Source of the DNA: an uncultured Anaerolineales bacterium
GTDB taxonomy: Bacteria > Chloroflexota > Anaerolineae > Aggregatilineales > Aggregatilineaceae
Assembly (NCBI GenBank): GCA_937135955.1
Contig: CAKZOB010000073.1
Span: forward strand, 62,001 to 126,000
Direction of reading: 5' to 3'
Length of the DNA stretch: 64,000 nucleotides
Position 1 is the first letter of the stretch. Every line of letters begins with the position of its first letter. The notes below the pieces were generated by a model. It ran no database searches. It saw only the letters and a list, made by a program, of their open reading frames with translations, and was not told where the DNA came from. The position numbers were made by a program, and so were the translations under genes. Positions 42,601 through 51,018 of the stretch are shown one piece after another.

Positions 42601-42838
42601 CGTGCATCTGCCCGATATGGACAGCCTGACAGTTGTGCGCGCCATCCGTGCCCTGAACGGTCCCAACAGCGACGTGCCCATTGTGGCGATCACGGGCCTC
42701 GGCGACGAGGCGGCGCGATCTCGTCTGAAGGCGGCTGGGGTGAATGCCGTGCTGACCAAGCCCATCGCGCTCGATGCCCTGCGAACGACCGTGCGGCAGT
42801 GGGTGCGCCCGGCGTCAGCCAGTGCTCAGAGCGTGTAA
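39635..42838 (+). CDS. Hybrid sensor kinase (multi-PAS, GAF, HisKA, HATPase, REC) with Tyr at the phospho-His site
   Basis: 1067 aa. N-terminal PAS-like domain (about 15-110), PAS 2 (115-245), PAS 3 (250-380; IVETAAEGIITFNQEGLIE), PAS 4 (385-510), GAF (about 515-670), HisKA (680-745), HATPase (790-905) and a C-terminal receiver (about 935-1055; LIADDDP, phospho-Asp in LLDVHLPD, Lys in LTKPI). In HisKA the usual SHEIRTPM reads SYEIRTPM: codon TAC at 41714-41716, residue 694. N-box NALKFTQEG, DTGIGIAR and GGAGLGLAI are intact. ATG 39635 has AGGA 7 bases upstream. Without its own acceptor His it may work in trans with other kinases. Its 3' end overlaps the opposing regulator gene. Confidence 0.92.
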   Translation: MTAGEKSLLPDALTDENPNPVLSANRDGQVLYRNRAARAMLSGQGYTVTVPDEWLPALSKALEGEQIVEVEWHAGARTYACKFAPSAGGERANVYCTDITAHKQTARALRESEARYRTVVAALSEGIILQDRDGVIRASNASAERILGLSLDQMMGRAPLDPRWRAMGEDGTPFASPFQPAMVTLRTGQPQAHVIMGIQKPDEALTWVSVNTEPVFLPGDNHPYAVVISLFDITEQKQAEAALRDKETRLQAIVETAAEGIITFNQEGLIESFNQAAARIFGYRPEEVIGQSIGVLLPELLKGHEPAVADMLSGGTQRVIGRGRELTGRRKDGTGVPLHVAVVEVWLGGQRLFTGFVRDISEQLRAEEALRRSEEQLRSLIASLEDQVVSIDLDGRILVYHSGADVAHDTPITPPEALVGKPFHKVLPPELVTPLARTLERVSSTLQTDQFEYSLLVDRQRRYYTGRVSPLISPRVELIGYTLVINDVTESVRAQQRQEHLLAVEQLNRTISASFMRSDDPEDTITQVLQQMGEFFAVSRACIFRYRLDQRVMDNTHEWCAAGVPSLLYQRQGIPYDDIMPSWSPVLHQQGIIAAQEVAELPADIQAFFLTQGVASLVVLPIYGKTRLEGFVSLEDVHGPRVWEPELIATLRTVAESYARVLERQQTEREMMRARDEALRLVRLKSQFLSNISYEIRTPMTGVLGMLELLLESRLDDEQRGFAVDAYQSAVSLLQLIDNILDFSQLETGRIELESHPLDVRALVAEIKDRYTPLALEKQLDLIAYVDDNMPAQVLGDPARLSQVLSNLVDNALKFTQEGDVYLSVHLASANDNQCRLRFQVSDTGIGIARAEIGRLFDAFVQGNGSIARARGGAGLGLAISRQLVRLMGSDIQVHSEPGQGSTFEFTLTLPLPKASAEPTPRHQTPNVPSADAAPSGHGCVLIADDDPVTRQFTARVLAQSGYEIVTVTGGRETLERLAQERFGLILLDVHLPDMDSLTVVRAIRALNGPNSDVPIVAITGLGDEAARSRLKAAGVNAVLTKPIALDALRTTVRQWVRPASASAQSV

Positions 42839-43183
42839 CACGGCGTCGCGCAGGGCCTGTGTGTGAAAAGGTTTGCTCAGGAAGCTCGCCGCGCCAGCTT
42901 CCCAGGCGCGGATTTCGTCGTCGGTCCCCCCGCTTGACGAGAGCATGATGATCGGGACGGCAGCCAGGTGAGGCAGCGCTTTGAGCTGTTGTAGCAGGCT
43001 GAAGCCGTCCTGATCGGGCAGGTTGGTATCTACCAGCACCAGGTCTACACTGTAGGAAGCCGCCAGAGCCAGCGCCGCACGCCCATCTTCGGCCTCGATC
43101 ACGTCCAGGGCCAGCGGTTGCAGGGCGTGCCGCACGACGCGCCGCACCACCTGGTGATCGTCTACGATCAACACCGTTGGCAT
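42815..43183 (-). CDS. Single-domain response regulator
   Basis: 122 aa. VLIVDDHQ (acidic pair), phospho-Asp in VLVDTNLPDQDG, IIMLSSSG (switch Ser), and Lys in FLSKPF. No output domain. It faces the hybrid kinase and overlaps it tail to tail by 24 bases (42815-42838), so the two transcripts have complementary 3' ends. Probably a relay partner of a kinase such as the neighbour. ATG 43183 has GGGGGA about 7 bases upstream. Confidence 0.9.
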   Translation of the reverse strand: MPTVLIVDDHQVVRRVVRHALQPLALDVIEAEDGRAALALAASYSVDLVLVDTNLPDQDGFSLLQQLKALPHLAAVPIIMLSSSGGTDDEIRAWEAGAASFLSKPFHTQALRDAVLHALSTG

Positions 43184-43471
43184 GATGCTGTCCCCCGGAC
43201 AAGATTCCCCCTCAGTGGAGTCATCCCTAGGATACCAAGGGACAGGACGGCTTTGCCAGTTCGCAACTGAGGGGAGATATGTGCGAAACTTATCAGCAGG
43301 GCGTTGCGAGCTTTTCCCTCTGCCCCGCAAGTTCTTCGCCCACAGGGTGGCGTCGCGCAGCGAGGGACTGTCGGCCTGTGACAGGGCGGGAGGGGCCGGA
43401 GCGCCAGGCCTCCTTGCACCCAGATCACCGAAAACCGATCGCTGGGAACAGATCGTTCTGGAGCACAAACC

Positions 43472-45073
43472 ATGGCCATCACCGGACATAACCTGATCGC
43501 CGGGCAACTCAGCAACGACGGCGCGATCACCTTCCGCAGCATCGATCCGCGTCGCCGCACTTCTGGTGACACGGTCTTCTACGAGGCGACGCTAGAGGAG
43601 ATCGAGCGCGCTGTCCGCGCGGCAGCCGACGCCTTCGCCGAGACGCGCACCTACTCTCCGGGCCGCCTGGCCGACCTGTTGGAGCGCGTGGCGGTAGAGA
43701 TCGAGGCGCTGGGCGACGAATTGCTGGAAACCGCCGACCGCGAAACGGCGCTGGGTCTCCCCCGCCTGGCCAGCGAACGCGCCCGTACCACCGGCCAACT
43801 GCGCGCCTTCGCCGCGCTGCTGCGCGAGGGGTCGTATGTGGAGGCGATCATTGACACGGCGCTGCCCGACCGACAGCCTACCCCCCGCCCGGACATCCGC
43901 CGGATGCTCTTTCCCATCGGGCCGGTGACGGTCTTCGCCGCCAGCAATTTCCCGCTGGCCTTTTCCGTGGCAGGGGGCGACACAGCCTCGGCCTTCGCTG
44001 CGGGCTGCCCGGTGATTCTCAAGGCGCACCCCAGCCATCCGGCCACGTCCGAACTAACCGCACAGGCAGTCAACCGGGCAGTGCAGGCGCAGGGTTTCCC
44101 CGCCGGTTTCTTCTCGCTGGTGCAGGGCGCGTCGGTGGACGTGGGGCAGGCGCTGGTACGCCATCCGGCCATCGAAGCGGTGGCGTTCACTGGCTCGCTG
44201 CGTGGAGGGCGGGCGCTGTTCGATGCCGCCGCTGCCCGCGCGCGCCCGATCCCCGTCTACGCCGAGATGGGCAGCGTCAACCCGGTCTTCTTCCTGCCTG
44301 GCGCGATCCGGGATGGCGGCGCGGCGCTGGCCGAGGGGCTGGTCACTTCGGTGACGCTCGGCGCGGGGCAGTTCTGCACCAATCCGGGGCTGCTCTTCGT
44401 GCCGGATACGGCGGAGGGACGGGCGTTCGTGGGCATGGTCTGCGAGCGCATGGCGGCCCGCGAGCCGGGCGTGCTGCTCAACGCGCAAATCGAGCGCGGG
44501 CTGATCGGGGCAGTGACCGAGACGCTCTCTCACCCCGGCGTCGAGTGTCTGATCGGCGGCGAGGCTGTGCCGGGCGGGGGATACTGCTTCGCCAACACTG
44601 TCTTGCAGACGACCGCGAGCACTTTCATCGCCGATCCAGCCCTGCAGAGCGAGCACTTCGGGCCAGTGACGCTGGTGGTGCTGTGCGCGGACGAGGGCGA
44701 GATGCTCGCGGCGGCGGGCGCGTTGCATGGGCACCTGACCGCCTCCATTCACGCCGCGCCGGACGAGTGGAGCGTCGCCGCGGCGCTGGCCGACCGCGTC
44801 CGCGACAGGGTGGGGCGCATTGTCTGGAATGGCTTCCCAACGGGCGTCGAAGTGGTCTACGCCATGCAGCATGGCGGCCCCTACCCGGCCACGACCGCCC
44901 CCGCCAGCACCTCGGTAGGCCTGACGGCGATTCGGCGCTTCCTGCGACCGGTGGCCTTCCAGAACATGCCGGACGCGCTGCTACCCGACGCGCTGAAAAA
45001 CGCCAATCCGCTGGGCATCTGGCGCATCGTCAACGGTCAGTGGACGCAGGAGAAGGTTAGCCAGGGGCAGTAA
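43472..45073 (+). CDS. 2,5-dioxopentanoate (alpha-ketoglutarate semialdehyde) dehydrogenase-like
   Basis: 533 aa, NADP-type aldehyde dehydrogenase. ASNFPLAFSVAGGDTASAFAAG and VILKAHPSHPATSE (cofactor), FTGSLRGGRALFDAA, catalytic Glu region EMGSVNPVFFLPG, catalytic Cys in GAGQFCTNPGL, and SEHFGPVTLVV. The ASNFPLAFS, AHPSHP and GQFCTNPGL phrases are typical of the KGSADH group, which converts 2,5-dioxopentanoate to 2-oxoglutarate in sugar-acid breakdown. ATG 43472 has GGAG 8 bases upstream. It fits with the dehydratase, FAH-family and SDR genes further on, although these are on the other strand and a few kb away. Confidence 0.88.
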   Translation: MAITGHNLIAGQLSNDGAITFRSIDPRRRTSGDTVFYEATLEEIERAVRAAADAFAETRTYSPGRLADLLERVAVEIEALGDELLETADRETALGLPRLASERARTTGQLRAFAALLREGSYVEAIIDTALPDRQPTPRPDIRRMLFPIGPVTVFAASNFPLAFSVAGGDTASAFAAGCPVILKAHPSHPATSELTAQAVNRAVQAQGFPAGFFSLVQGASVDVGQALVRHPAIEAVAFTGSLRGGRALFDAAAARARPIPVYAEMGSVNPVFFLPGAIRDGGAALAEGLVTSVTLGAGQFCTNPGLLFVPDTAEGRAFVGMVCERMAAREPGVLLNAQIERGLIGAVTETLSHPGVECLIGGEAVPGGGYCFANTVLQTTASTFIADPALQSEHFGPVTLVVLCADEGEMLAAAGALHGHLTASIHAAPDEWSVAAALADRVRDRVGRIVWNGFPTGVEVVYAMQHGGPYPATTAPASTSVGLTAIRRFLRPVAFQNMPDALLPDALKNANPLGIWRIVNGQWTQEKVSQGQ

Positions 45074-45135
45074 ACGTCAGCGAGAACACCTGATGCTGGG
45101 AATCAGGCAGGTAGTGATCGGATAGATTTATCGAG

Positions 45136-45174
45136 AACAGGGGAGAGGCCCTTTGAGGTAGCTTCTCCCCTGTT
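45136..45174 (+). terminator. Bidirectional hairpin between convergent genes
   Basis: An 11-bp perfect stem (AACAGGGGAGA 45136-45146 with TCTCCCCTGTT 45164-45174) with a 17-base loop in the gap between the dehydrogenase gene (plus) and the propeller gene (minus). T-tracts are weak on both sides. Confidence 0.55.
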
Positions 45175-45188
45175 GAGTTGCCAGCGCG

Positions 45189-46670
45189 CTACTTGATGGC
45201 CAGGGGGATGATCTGGTTGTGAGTTTTGTCGCCTTGTTTCAGTATACCAGTATTTCCCCTGGTATCGAACAAAGTCAGTTTAAACAGGTCGTCGCCTACT
45301 GATTCCGGGTTGGCATACCACTCTGCTGTAGCGATCTTGTCGCCCTTGTAGCTCACCGCTACCCGGAAGAAGCGCCCGCGGGCGATGCGCTGCGCGGACT
45401 CGCCCGGCCTGACCGACTTGAGAGAGCTGGCTTCAACGCTCCCTGCCGCAAAATAGAGCGTGTTATTTGCGGCCCATACATACTGGAAAATGCGCTGGTT
45501 CACGCCCATTTCTTCCACGGCAACCGGTGTGCCTCCCGGTTTCGAGAGGTCCAGCAGCCAGAGTGTTTGCTCCTGGTTGGCAGTTGAAGTAACAAAGGCA
45601 AGTGTCTTGCCATCCGGCGCAACCATCATGTGCCGGCCTTCACTCAGCCTTTCGCCGAAGCGATCGGCAATGACATGGTGGCCTTCGAGCACAGGCGTGA
45701 CCGCACCGTTGACGGTGATCCACCATAGCTGGACAGTGTTGCGCGCCAGACCGCTTGGCACTGCCATGAGGAAGCCACCCTCATCTGCCGTAGGGATCAA
45801 CTGCGTTGTGAAATTCCCGCTGAAGAACCCGCCTCTTGGCACACCTGTAGCGATCTCGGTCACTGCCCCCCTGTCTAGGGCGACGCTCACCAGTCGCCAA
45901 TTGGTCGCGCCGGTTTCGCATTTCTGGCCGGTCAGGACGTACGCCGTATTGTCTATCCGCGCTACTGCGCCGCTGGTAAAGCCGCATTCGACATCTGGCT
46001 TATCCGGCGGATAGACCGGTTCCAGAGTGGTCAGATTACGTTGCTGCCCGGAAGTGCTCCACCAATCCAGGTCGGCTTCGGTCGCGTTTCCCTTCCCATC
46101 TGGATAGAACCTGAGCATCAGTGCGCCATCATCATACAGCGCAAAGGCTGTTGTCCAGTCGAAGGTGGTCTGTAAAGAGCCGTCCGCTGCTTTGAAGAGG
46201 GCGAGATCGCCATAGGGAAAGTCGCGATTGAGAGATTCGCCCTTGTAGTTGATATAACCTATCCACTCCCTCATTGGAGAAAACTGAAAAGTGGTCGGGC
46301 CGGCGCAGGCCATTCGATGGGTCTTTCCCAGCGTCACTGGGGTCTTCCCATCTAGCGAGAAGAGGGTAAGGTTGCCCTCCTCCGCACCGGTGTAGATCGC
46401 CACACTGCTGCCATCTTTGGCCCAGGAATCCTGCCCGCAGACCTTGGCTTCGTTGGCGAACTGCCCCGGCGGAAAGTCTACCAACACCTCAGATTCTCCG
46501 GATGTAGTTAGTGTCTCGACCTGCCCGTCGTCGCTGGGCGTGAATTCCCAGGCGATGACCCACGCCTCGACCGGCGTTTGAGATAGAACCCTGTGGCCGG
46601 TCATGGCAGAGAATACAAGCGCTGCCAGCAAGGTGAGGAGAATCATAACTGACAAGACCGACTTCTTCAT
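45189..46670 (-). CDS. Exported TolB-like beta-propeller protein
   Basis: 493 aa. A signal peptide (MKKSVLSVMILLTLLAALVF, cleavage near residue 30) is followed by about six beta-propeller blades with WD40/TolB-like text (WAKDGSSVAIYTG, FQFSPMREWIGYI, MMVAPDGKTLAFVTS, RVAVSYKGDKIATAEW). No catalytic domain, so a binding or sensing role in the envelope is likely. Base composition is lower in GC than neighbours, with more A/T at third positions, so it may have come in separately. The promoter is not obvious; the 255-base gap upstream carries the terminator of the next gene. Confidence 0.8.
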   Translation of the reverse strand: MKKSVLSVMILLTLLAALVFSAMTGHRVLSQTPVEAWVIAWEFTPSDDGQVETLTTSGESEVLVDFPPGQFANEAKVCGQDSWAKDGSSVAIYTGAEEGNLTLFSLDGKTPVTLGKTHRMACAGPTTFQFSPMREWIGYINYKGESLNRDFPYGDLALFKAADGSLQTTFDWTTAFALYDDGALMLRFYPDGKGNATEADLDWWSTSGQQRNLTTLEPVYPPDKPDVECGFTSGAVARIDNTAYVLTGQKCETGATNWRLVSVALDRGAVTEIATGVPRGGFFSGNFTTQLIPTADEGGFLMAVPSGLARNTVQLWWITVNGAVTPVLEGHHVIADRFGERLSEGRHMMVAPDGKTLAFVTSTANQEQTLWLLDLSKPGGTPVAVEEMGVNQRIFQYVWAANNTLYFAAGSVEASSLKSVRPGESAQRIARGRFFRVAVSYKGDKIATAEWYANPESVGDDLFKLTLFDTRGNTGILKQGDKTHNQIIPLAIK

Positions 46671-46847
46671 GGCTCCCTCGCTTTTCTCACTGGGCCAGGA
46701 TCAATGAAGGTTCAAGTTTCTAATGATTCAGTGTATCTCGCTTACTCTTTGTCCTTAACAGGACTATCGTCCCATCAGCCGGTCAAAAGGTAGCTCGCGC
46801 CAAAATCTTTGGCGGGTAAAGCACAGACCTGAGCAAAGCCAAGGAAT

Positions 46848-46891
46848 AAAAAAGCCTTCAGCAGCGGCGACCCCGCCCTCCGCTGAAGGCT
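46848..46891 (-). terminator. Rho-independent terminator after the UroD-like gene
   Basis: Minus strand: AGCCTTCAGC (46882-46891), a loop of about 19 bases that can itself pair partly, GCTGAAGGCT (46853-46862), then a run of T. A small tandem repeat (GCTGATAGCT twice) lies between it and the gene stop. Strong candidate. Confidence 0.85.
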
Positions 46892-46925
46892 GATTGCTGA
46901 TAGCTGACGGCTGATAGCTCGCGGC

Positions 46926-48203
46926 TTACGTGATCGGGTACTTGCGATACTCCTTCACCGCCTCATAGAGCGCTACCAGATTCTCCGGCGGCACGCGCGA
47001 CTGCACATTGTGAATGGTGTTGAAGACGAAACCGCCGCCCGGCCCGAAGATGCGCATCCGCTCGTGCACTTCGGCGCGCACCTGCTCCGGCGTGCCGAAA
47101 GGTAGCGTGCGCTGCGTATCAATGCCGCCGCCCCAAAAGACGATGCGGTCGCCGAACTCGTCCTTGAGCCGCTGCGGGTCCATCTCGGCAGCGCCAGTCT
47201 GCACGGGGTTGAGCACATCGAAACCGGCGTCAATGAAATCGGGCAGCAGGCGATAGATCGAGCCGCAGGAATGGATCATCGCTTTCCACTGCGTGTGCTG
47301 GTGAATCCAGTCGTTGACGGCCTTGTGGAAAGGCTTGAACAGCTCGCGGTAGGTTTTCAGCGAGATGAACGGCCCGTGCTGTGCGCCGAAGTCCGTGCCG
47401 GTGACGAGGACGACCGAAACGCGGTTGCCGACGACCTGGTGGATTTTCGCCAGGTTTTGCAGCGCGATCTCGCACTGGCGCTCGAAGATTTTGTAGACGT
47501 GATCGCGCCGCGAGACAGTGCTGATATACCATTCCTCGATATCGCGGATGCCCTTGGGGTACTTCATCCAGGGGGCGGGCACCAGGGCGATGTCGCCGAA
47601 GCCCGTGCCGCCGAAGTTGGCGAAGATGGCCTTGTCCGTCTCCTCATAGAGCCGCTTCGACTCGCGCTCGAAGTAAGCCAGCTCTTCGTCGGAGATCGGG
47701 CCGAATTCTTCCAGGTTGTCCTCGACGCGCAGGTTGTCGTCGTCAATGGGTGGCTGACGCACGATGGTGTCGAAATAGTAGCCGCCGGCAGGCATGCGTC
47801 CGCTGGGCGGAGCGCTCTTGTCGCCTTCGGGATATTGCAGGATGTCGCCGTTGGATTCCGGCTCGGTGTTGAAGCCACCAGGTACCAGCACCGGCGTGCC
47901 GTCGTGCAGTTGCCAGGGTTTCCAGTCGCGCCGGTGATAGCCGAAGAAAGTCCTCGTCCACTCCAGCGGCACCACATCGCCCCCGACCGCTTCCAGCAAA
48001 TCCATGCCGATCTCGCCCAGCATCTGATACGGCTCGATGACTTTGACCGGCGTGCCGGGCGCGTCCAGTCCCAGCGCCTGACGCAACAGATAGACCGAAC
48101 TGACCTGCATGCCGGTCACGACGGAGCCGCCCAGATCGAGCGGCACCATGTCGGGTTCCTGATGATTCAGAGCGCGCTCAACGCGCTCGCGTGATGTCAG
48201 CAT
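46926..48203 (-). CDS. Uroporphyrinogen-decarboxylase-family protein (methyltransferase-like branch)
   Basis: 425 aa. UroD fold: MLTSRERVERALNHQEPD at the N-terminus (the N-terminal signature of the MtaA/CmuA-like branch), FANFGGTGFGDIALV, VSVVLVTGTDFGAQHGPFIS, FKPFHKAVNDWIHQHTQWKAMIHSCGSIYRLLPDFIDAGFDVLNPVQ and FGPGGGFVFNTIHNVQ (each given here as separate short motifs in order). The HSCGS motif, with Cys and His, is the zinc/substrate site in corrinoid-methyltransferase relatives and differs from true heme-pathway UroD. Long size and lack of heme genes nearby support a catabolic role. GAGGGG precedes the ATG. Confidence 0.82.
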   Translation of the reverse strand: MLTSRERVERALNHQEPDMVPLDLGGSVVTGMQVSSVYLLRQALGLDAPGTPVKVIEPYQMLGEIGMDLLEAVGGDVVPLEWTRTFFGYHRRDWKPWQLHDGTPVLVPGGFNTEPESNGDILQYPEGDKSAPPSGRMPAGGYYFDTIVRQPPIDDDNLRVEDNLEEFGPISDEELAYFERESKRLYEETDKAIFANFGGTGFGDIALVPAPWMKYPKGIRDIEEWYISTVSRRDHVYKIFERQCEIALQNLAKIHQVVGNRVSVVLVTGTDFGAQHGPFISLKTYRELFKPFHKAVNDWIHQHTQWKAMIHSCGSIYRLLPDFIDAGFDVLNPVQTGAAEMDPQRLKDEFGDRIVFWGGGIDTQRTLPFGTPEQVRAEVHERMRIFGPGGGFVFNTIHNVQSRVPPENLVALYEAVKEYRKYPIT

Positions 48204-48347
48204 CTTTTCCCCTCACAAAAGATTCTCACCGAATAGAAAGAATCCGAATGCGTGCCACCGTTGCCACAATATTGTCCTCATGATAAAGCAAAAGAGCCAG
48301 GCCAGGCCAGTTCTGTTTGACTGTCCCGTGCGTGCTATCCCTCACCG

Positions 48348-49760
48348 TCAATCTGCCAGGCGCAGCGCTCGCCCCGGACTCAGCAGATAGGGCGGCAGGT
48401 AGGCGGGCAGATTGGAGAAGGGCAGTACCTCCGGCTTGAGGCGAATGCCTAACGCCTGCTCCATGAAATCCCGCCGCGCCTGAATGCGCCCCCACGCTTC
48501 GGGGTAGCGCCGGGCGAATTCTGTCCGCAGCGCTTCGTCGGCCAGCGCGATGCCGTCTTCGATATTGGTAGTGAAGTAGGGCGTGCCAGTAGCGGGGATC
48601 ACGTCTACCTGCAGCGCCATACCCGATTGCAACTGCTCGGTCGAACCGGCGTAGATGGGCGAGTGCACCCATTCGTCCAGGTGAATCAGGTGGCCAGGGT
48701 TCAGGCTGACGCCGAAGACGGGATCGCCCAGGCGATCGTGAATGATCTGATATAGCTCGCCGCCGGTCACCCCCAGGCCGACGTGCTCATACCACGCCGA
48801 CACCGCCGCGAAGTAGGGTGCGACCAGCCGCGGCACGTAGTCACGGATAGCCGCGGGCAGTTCGGCAGCGTCTGCCACCACAAACCCAGCCCGGCAGGTC
48901 AACGCGCCCCATACGCCATAGGCCACAGTGAAGGGATCGCCGCGTTCGATGCGGCGCAGCGATGGGCTGGGTAGCCCCATGAAGGCGCGTGGCCCCGCCG
49001 AAAGCATCAGGTGACACGACAGCGGCAGCCCGTTGACGCGCATCGCCTGTACCGCCTCGAACTCTGTCAGGCCGGGGCGCAGGCTGAAGATCGCATCGCG
49101 CACGGCCTGTGACGCATAGGTCGCGGCGAACTCGAAGCGGGCGAGTTGATCCACATCGTTGATTGCCCGCAGACCTGTGCTGGCATCCATCAGCAGGGCG
49201 TTGGCGTTGGTCACGTGGGCGATGTCGCCAGCCAGAGCGCGCAGGGTGTCGGCCAGATAGGCGGGTAGATCGAGCCAGAGGGTTGGCGCGTCGGTCTCGT
49301 GAGCGTTGAAGTGTTTCCAACCGGCCACACCCACCCGCACGCCCGACCGCACCCCCGCCGCGCGGAGAATCTCGGCCAGCGGGCGGCTGCGGCTGCGATC
49401 CTGGCCGAGCAGGCTGAAGCTCTGGAAAAGCACGATCTCCAGGTCGTCTTTGATAGGGCTGATGGAGGTGTAGCCCCAACCTTCGTTACCAACCAGCAGC
49501 GTGGGTTTGTGCGCATCGTCAGTCACGCTCACGATCAACAGGGCTTCTTCGAAGCGCGGATCGTACCCTGTCAGAAAGGTGAGGTTGGCGAAATGCTCAC
49601 GGTCGGCATAGACAACGATGACTTCATATCCGGCGTCGCGGGCGCGGGCGCGCAAGGCGGCCAGGCGTTGGCGGTAGGTATCGGCGGGGATGGTTGGCTC
49701 GACGGTGGGTAACCCAAAGTCCGGCAGTTCGATCTCGGCTAGCTCAGCGCGACGGAGCAT
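48348..49760 (-). CDS. M24 (Xaa-Pro peptidase/creatinase fold) protein with an altered metal site
   Basis: 470 aa. An N-terminal creatinase-like domain (about 25-190; RARDAGYEVIVVYADREH, FLTGYDPRFEEA) and a C-terminal pita-bread domain (about 215-440). The His ligand region PGHLIHLDEW and a final Glu in TTNIEDGIAL are present, but the two Asp ligands normally in D-G-x-x..D-x-T-R are missing (the stretch reads VAYGVWGALTCRAGFV) and the first Glu is Asp (LQVDVIP). It may be a non-peptidase creatinase-type or inactive homologue. Four bases separate it from the upstream MFS gene, so they are one unit. Confidence 0.8.
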   Translation of the reverse strand: MLRRAELAEIELPDFGLPTVEPTIPADTYRQRLAALRARARDAGYEVIVVYADREHFANLTFLTGYDPRFEEALLIVSVTDDAHKPTLLVGNEGWGYTSISPIKDDLEIVLFQSFSLLGQDRSRSRPLAEILRAAGVRSGVRVGVAGWKHFNAHETDAPTLWLDLPAYLADTLRALAGDIAHVTNANALLMDASTGLRAINDVDQLARFEFAATYASQAVRDAIFSLRPGLTEFEAVQAMRVNGLPLSCHLMLSAGPRAFMGLPSPSLRRIERGDPFTVAYGVWGALTCRAGFVVADAAELPAAIRDYVPRLVAPYFAAVSAWYEHVGLGVTGGELYQIIHDRLGDPVFGVSLNPGHLIHLDEWVHSPIYAGSTEQLQSGMALQVDVIPATGTPYFTTNIEDGIALADEALRTEFARRYPEAWGRIQARRDFMEQALGIRLKPEVLPFSNLPAYLPPYLLSPGRALRLAD

Positions 49761-49763
49761 GGC

Positions 49764-50996
49764 TTACCTCTCCCTTTCACTCTCTGCTGATGACAGTTGC
49801 CGAAGTCCATTTTCAGCGGAGTCGGTCCCGCGCGCAAGCCGGTTGGCGCTGAAGATGGCCGCTGAGATGGCTGTCAGGAAGACGGCGACTACTGCGTAGG
49901 CGCTCTTGATACCCACCTGATCGGCCAGCATGCCCAGCACCTGAGGCGTGATCAGGATGGCCAGACCTGCCGCCAGAGTGACACGGCTGCTGGCAGCGTC
50001 GGCCTGGTGCGGGGCGACACTCCCGCTGGCCGCCGACAGGGTCAGCGGGAAGAGGTTGGCGATGCCCAGCCCGGCCACGAACAGCCCGGCGATGTTGAGG
50101 GGGGCGACGGGGGCCAGCCAGAAAGGCAAAAACCCGCTCAGTGCCAGCAGCGCCGCGCCAGGCAACAGGGTACTCAGGCGGGCGCGGCGGGTCAGGCGGC
50201 TGCCCAGAATGCGCCCTAGCAACATGGCCGCGAAGAACACGCTCATCAAGGTGGCCGCGTCCACTTTGCGCAGCCCGACGCCTGTCTCCAGGAAGTCGGC
50301 TCCCCAGAAGATGGTGCTCCATTCTGCTGATACACCCAGGAAGATCACCAGCCAGTAGGCCCAGAAGACAGCGGGAAGCTGCGTCCGCGGGGCAGTGGCG
50401 TGAGCTGCAGGAGGAGGCGCGGCCTGTGAGGGGATGGGCACACGCCAGCCGCGCCAGGTCAACACCGCCCAGGTCAGCGCGCTCAGCAGCAAAGCTCCCC
50501 GCCAGCCAATACCTGCCCGCTGCAAGTTGCCGACGCACAGCGGGGCCAGCCCTGCGCTGAGGCTCGCGCCGATGTTGGCCTCCGTGAGGGCGATAGTACG
50601 TTGCGCTCCGTGCCGGTCAGAGAGCGTAGCCTGTACGGTGATCAGCAGCAGCGTACCCGGCGCACCCATCAGCAGCGCGGCAGCGATGGTCAGCGCCGGA
50701 TGACGCCCCAGCACGAAGGCGATTGCTCCCAACGCCATCCCCGCACCGCCGCCCCAGAAGGCCCGTCGCCTGCCCCAACGCCGCACCACTGCATCGCCAA
50801 CCAGCCCGGCCAGGGTCATGCCCAGCGCGAACGCGCTCAGGTGCAGGCCGGTGATGGTGTAGTTCAGCTTCAGTTCATCGCGCAGGAAGGGCATCAGCGG
50901 GCCGAGCGTCGCCTGCTGATAGGCGAAATAGGCCAGCATCAGGTAGGCCAGCCAGGTGAAGCGATCGCGCTGGAAGCGAGGCGCAGAAGTATCCAT
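49764..50996 (-). CDS. Major facilitator superfamily transporter
   Basis: 410 aa, twelve predicted helices. The loop 2-3 motif GDAVVRRWGRRRAFWGG is the usual MFS motif A (G-D-x3-R-x-G-R-R). Central cytoplasmic loop around residue 190-205 is Pro/Ala-rich. The substrate is unknown; operon partners (M24-like hydrolase, UroD-like protein) suggest uptake of an organic compound for breakdown. It is followed directly by the M24-like gene. Confidence 0.88.
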   Translation of the reverse strand: MDTSAPRFQRDRFTWLAYLMLAYFAYQQATLGPLMPFLRDELKLNYTITGLHLSAFALGMTLAGLVGDAVVRRWGRRRAFWGGGAGMALGAIAFVLGRHPALTIAAALLMGAPGTLLLITVQATLSDRHGAQRTIALTEANIGASLSAGLAPLCVGNLQRAGIGWRGALLLSALTWAVLTWRGWRVPIPSQAAPPPAAHATAPRTQLPAVFWAYWLVIFLGVSAEWSTIFWGADFLETGVGLRKVDAATLMSVFFAAMLLGRILGSRLTRRARLSTLLPGAALLALSGFLPFWLAPVAPLNIAGLFVAGLGIANLFPLTLSAASGSVAPHQADAASSRVTLAAGLAILITPQVLGMLADQVGIKSAYAVVAVFLTAISAAIFSANRLARGTDSAENGLRQLSSAESERER

Positions 50997-51018
50997 GGCC
51001 CGGCGGACGGTGACCGCC

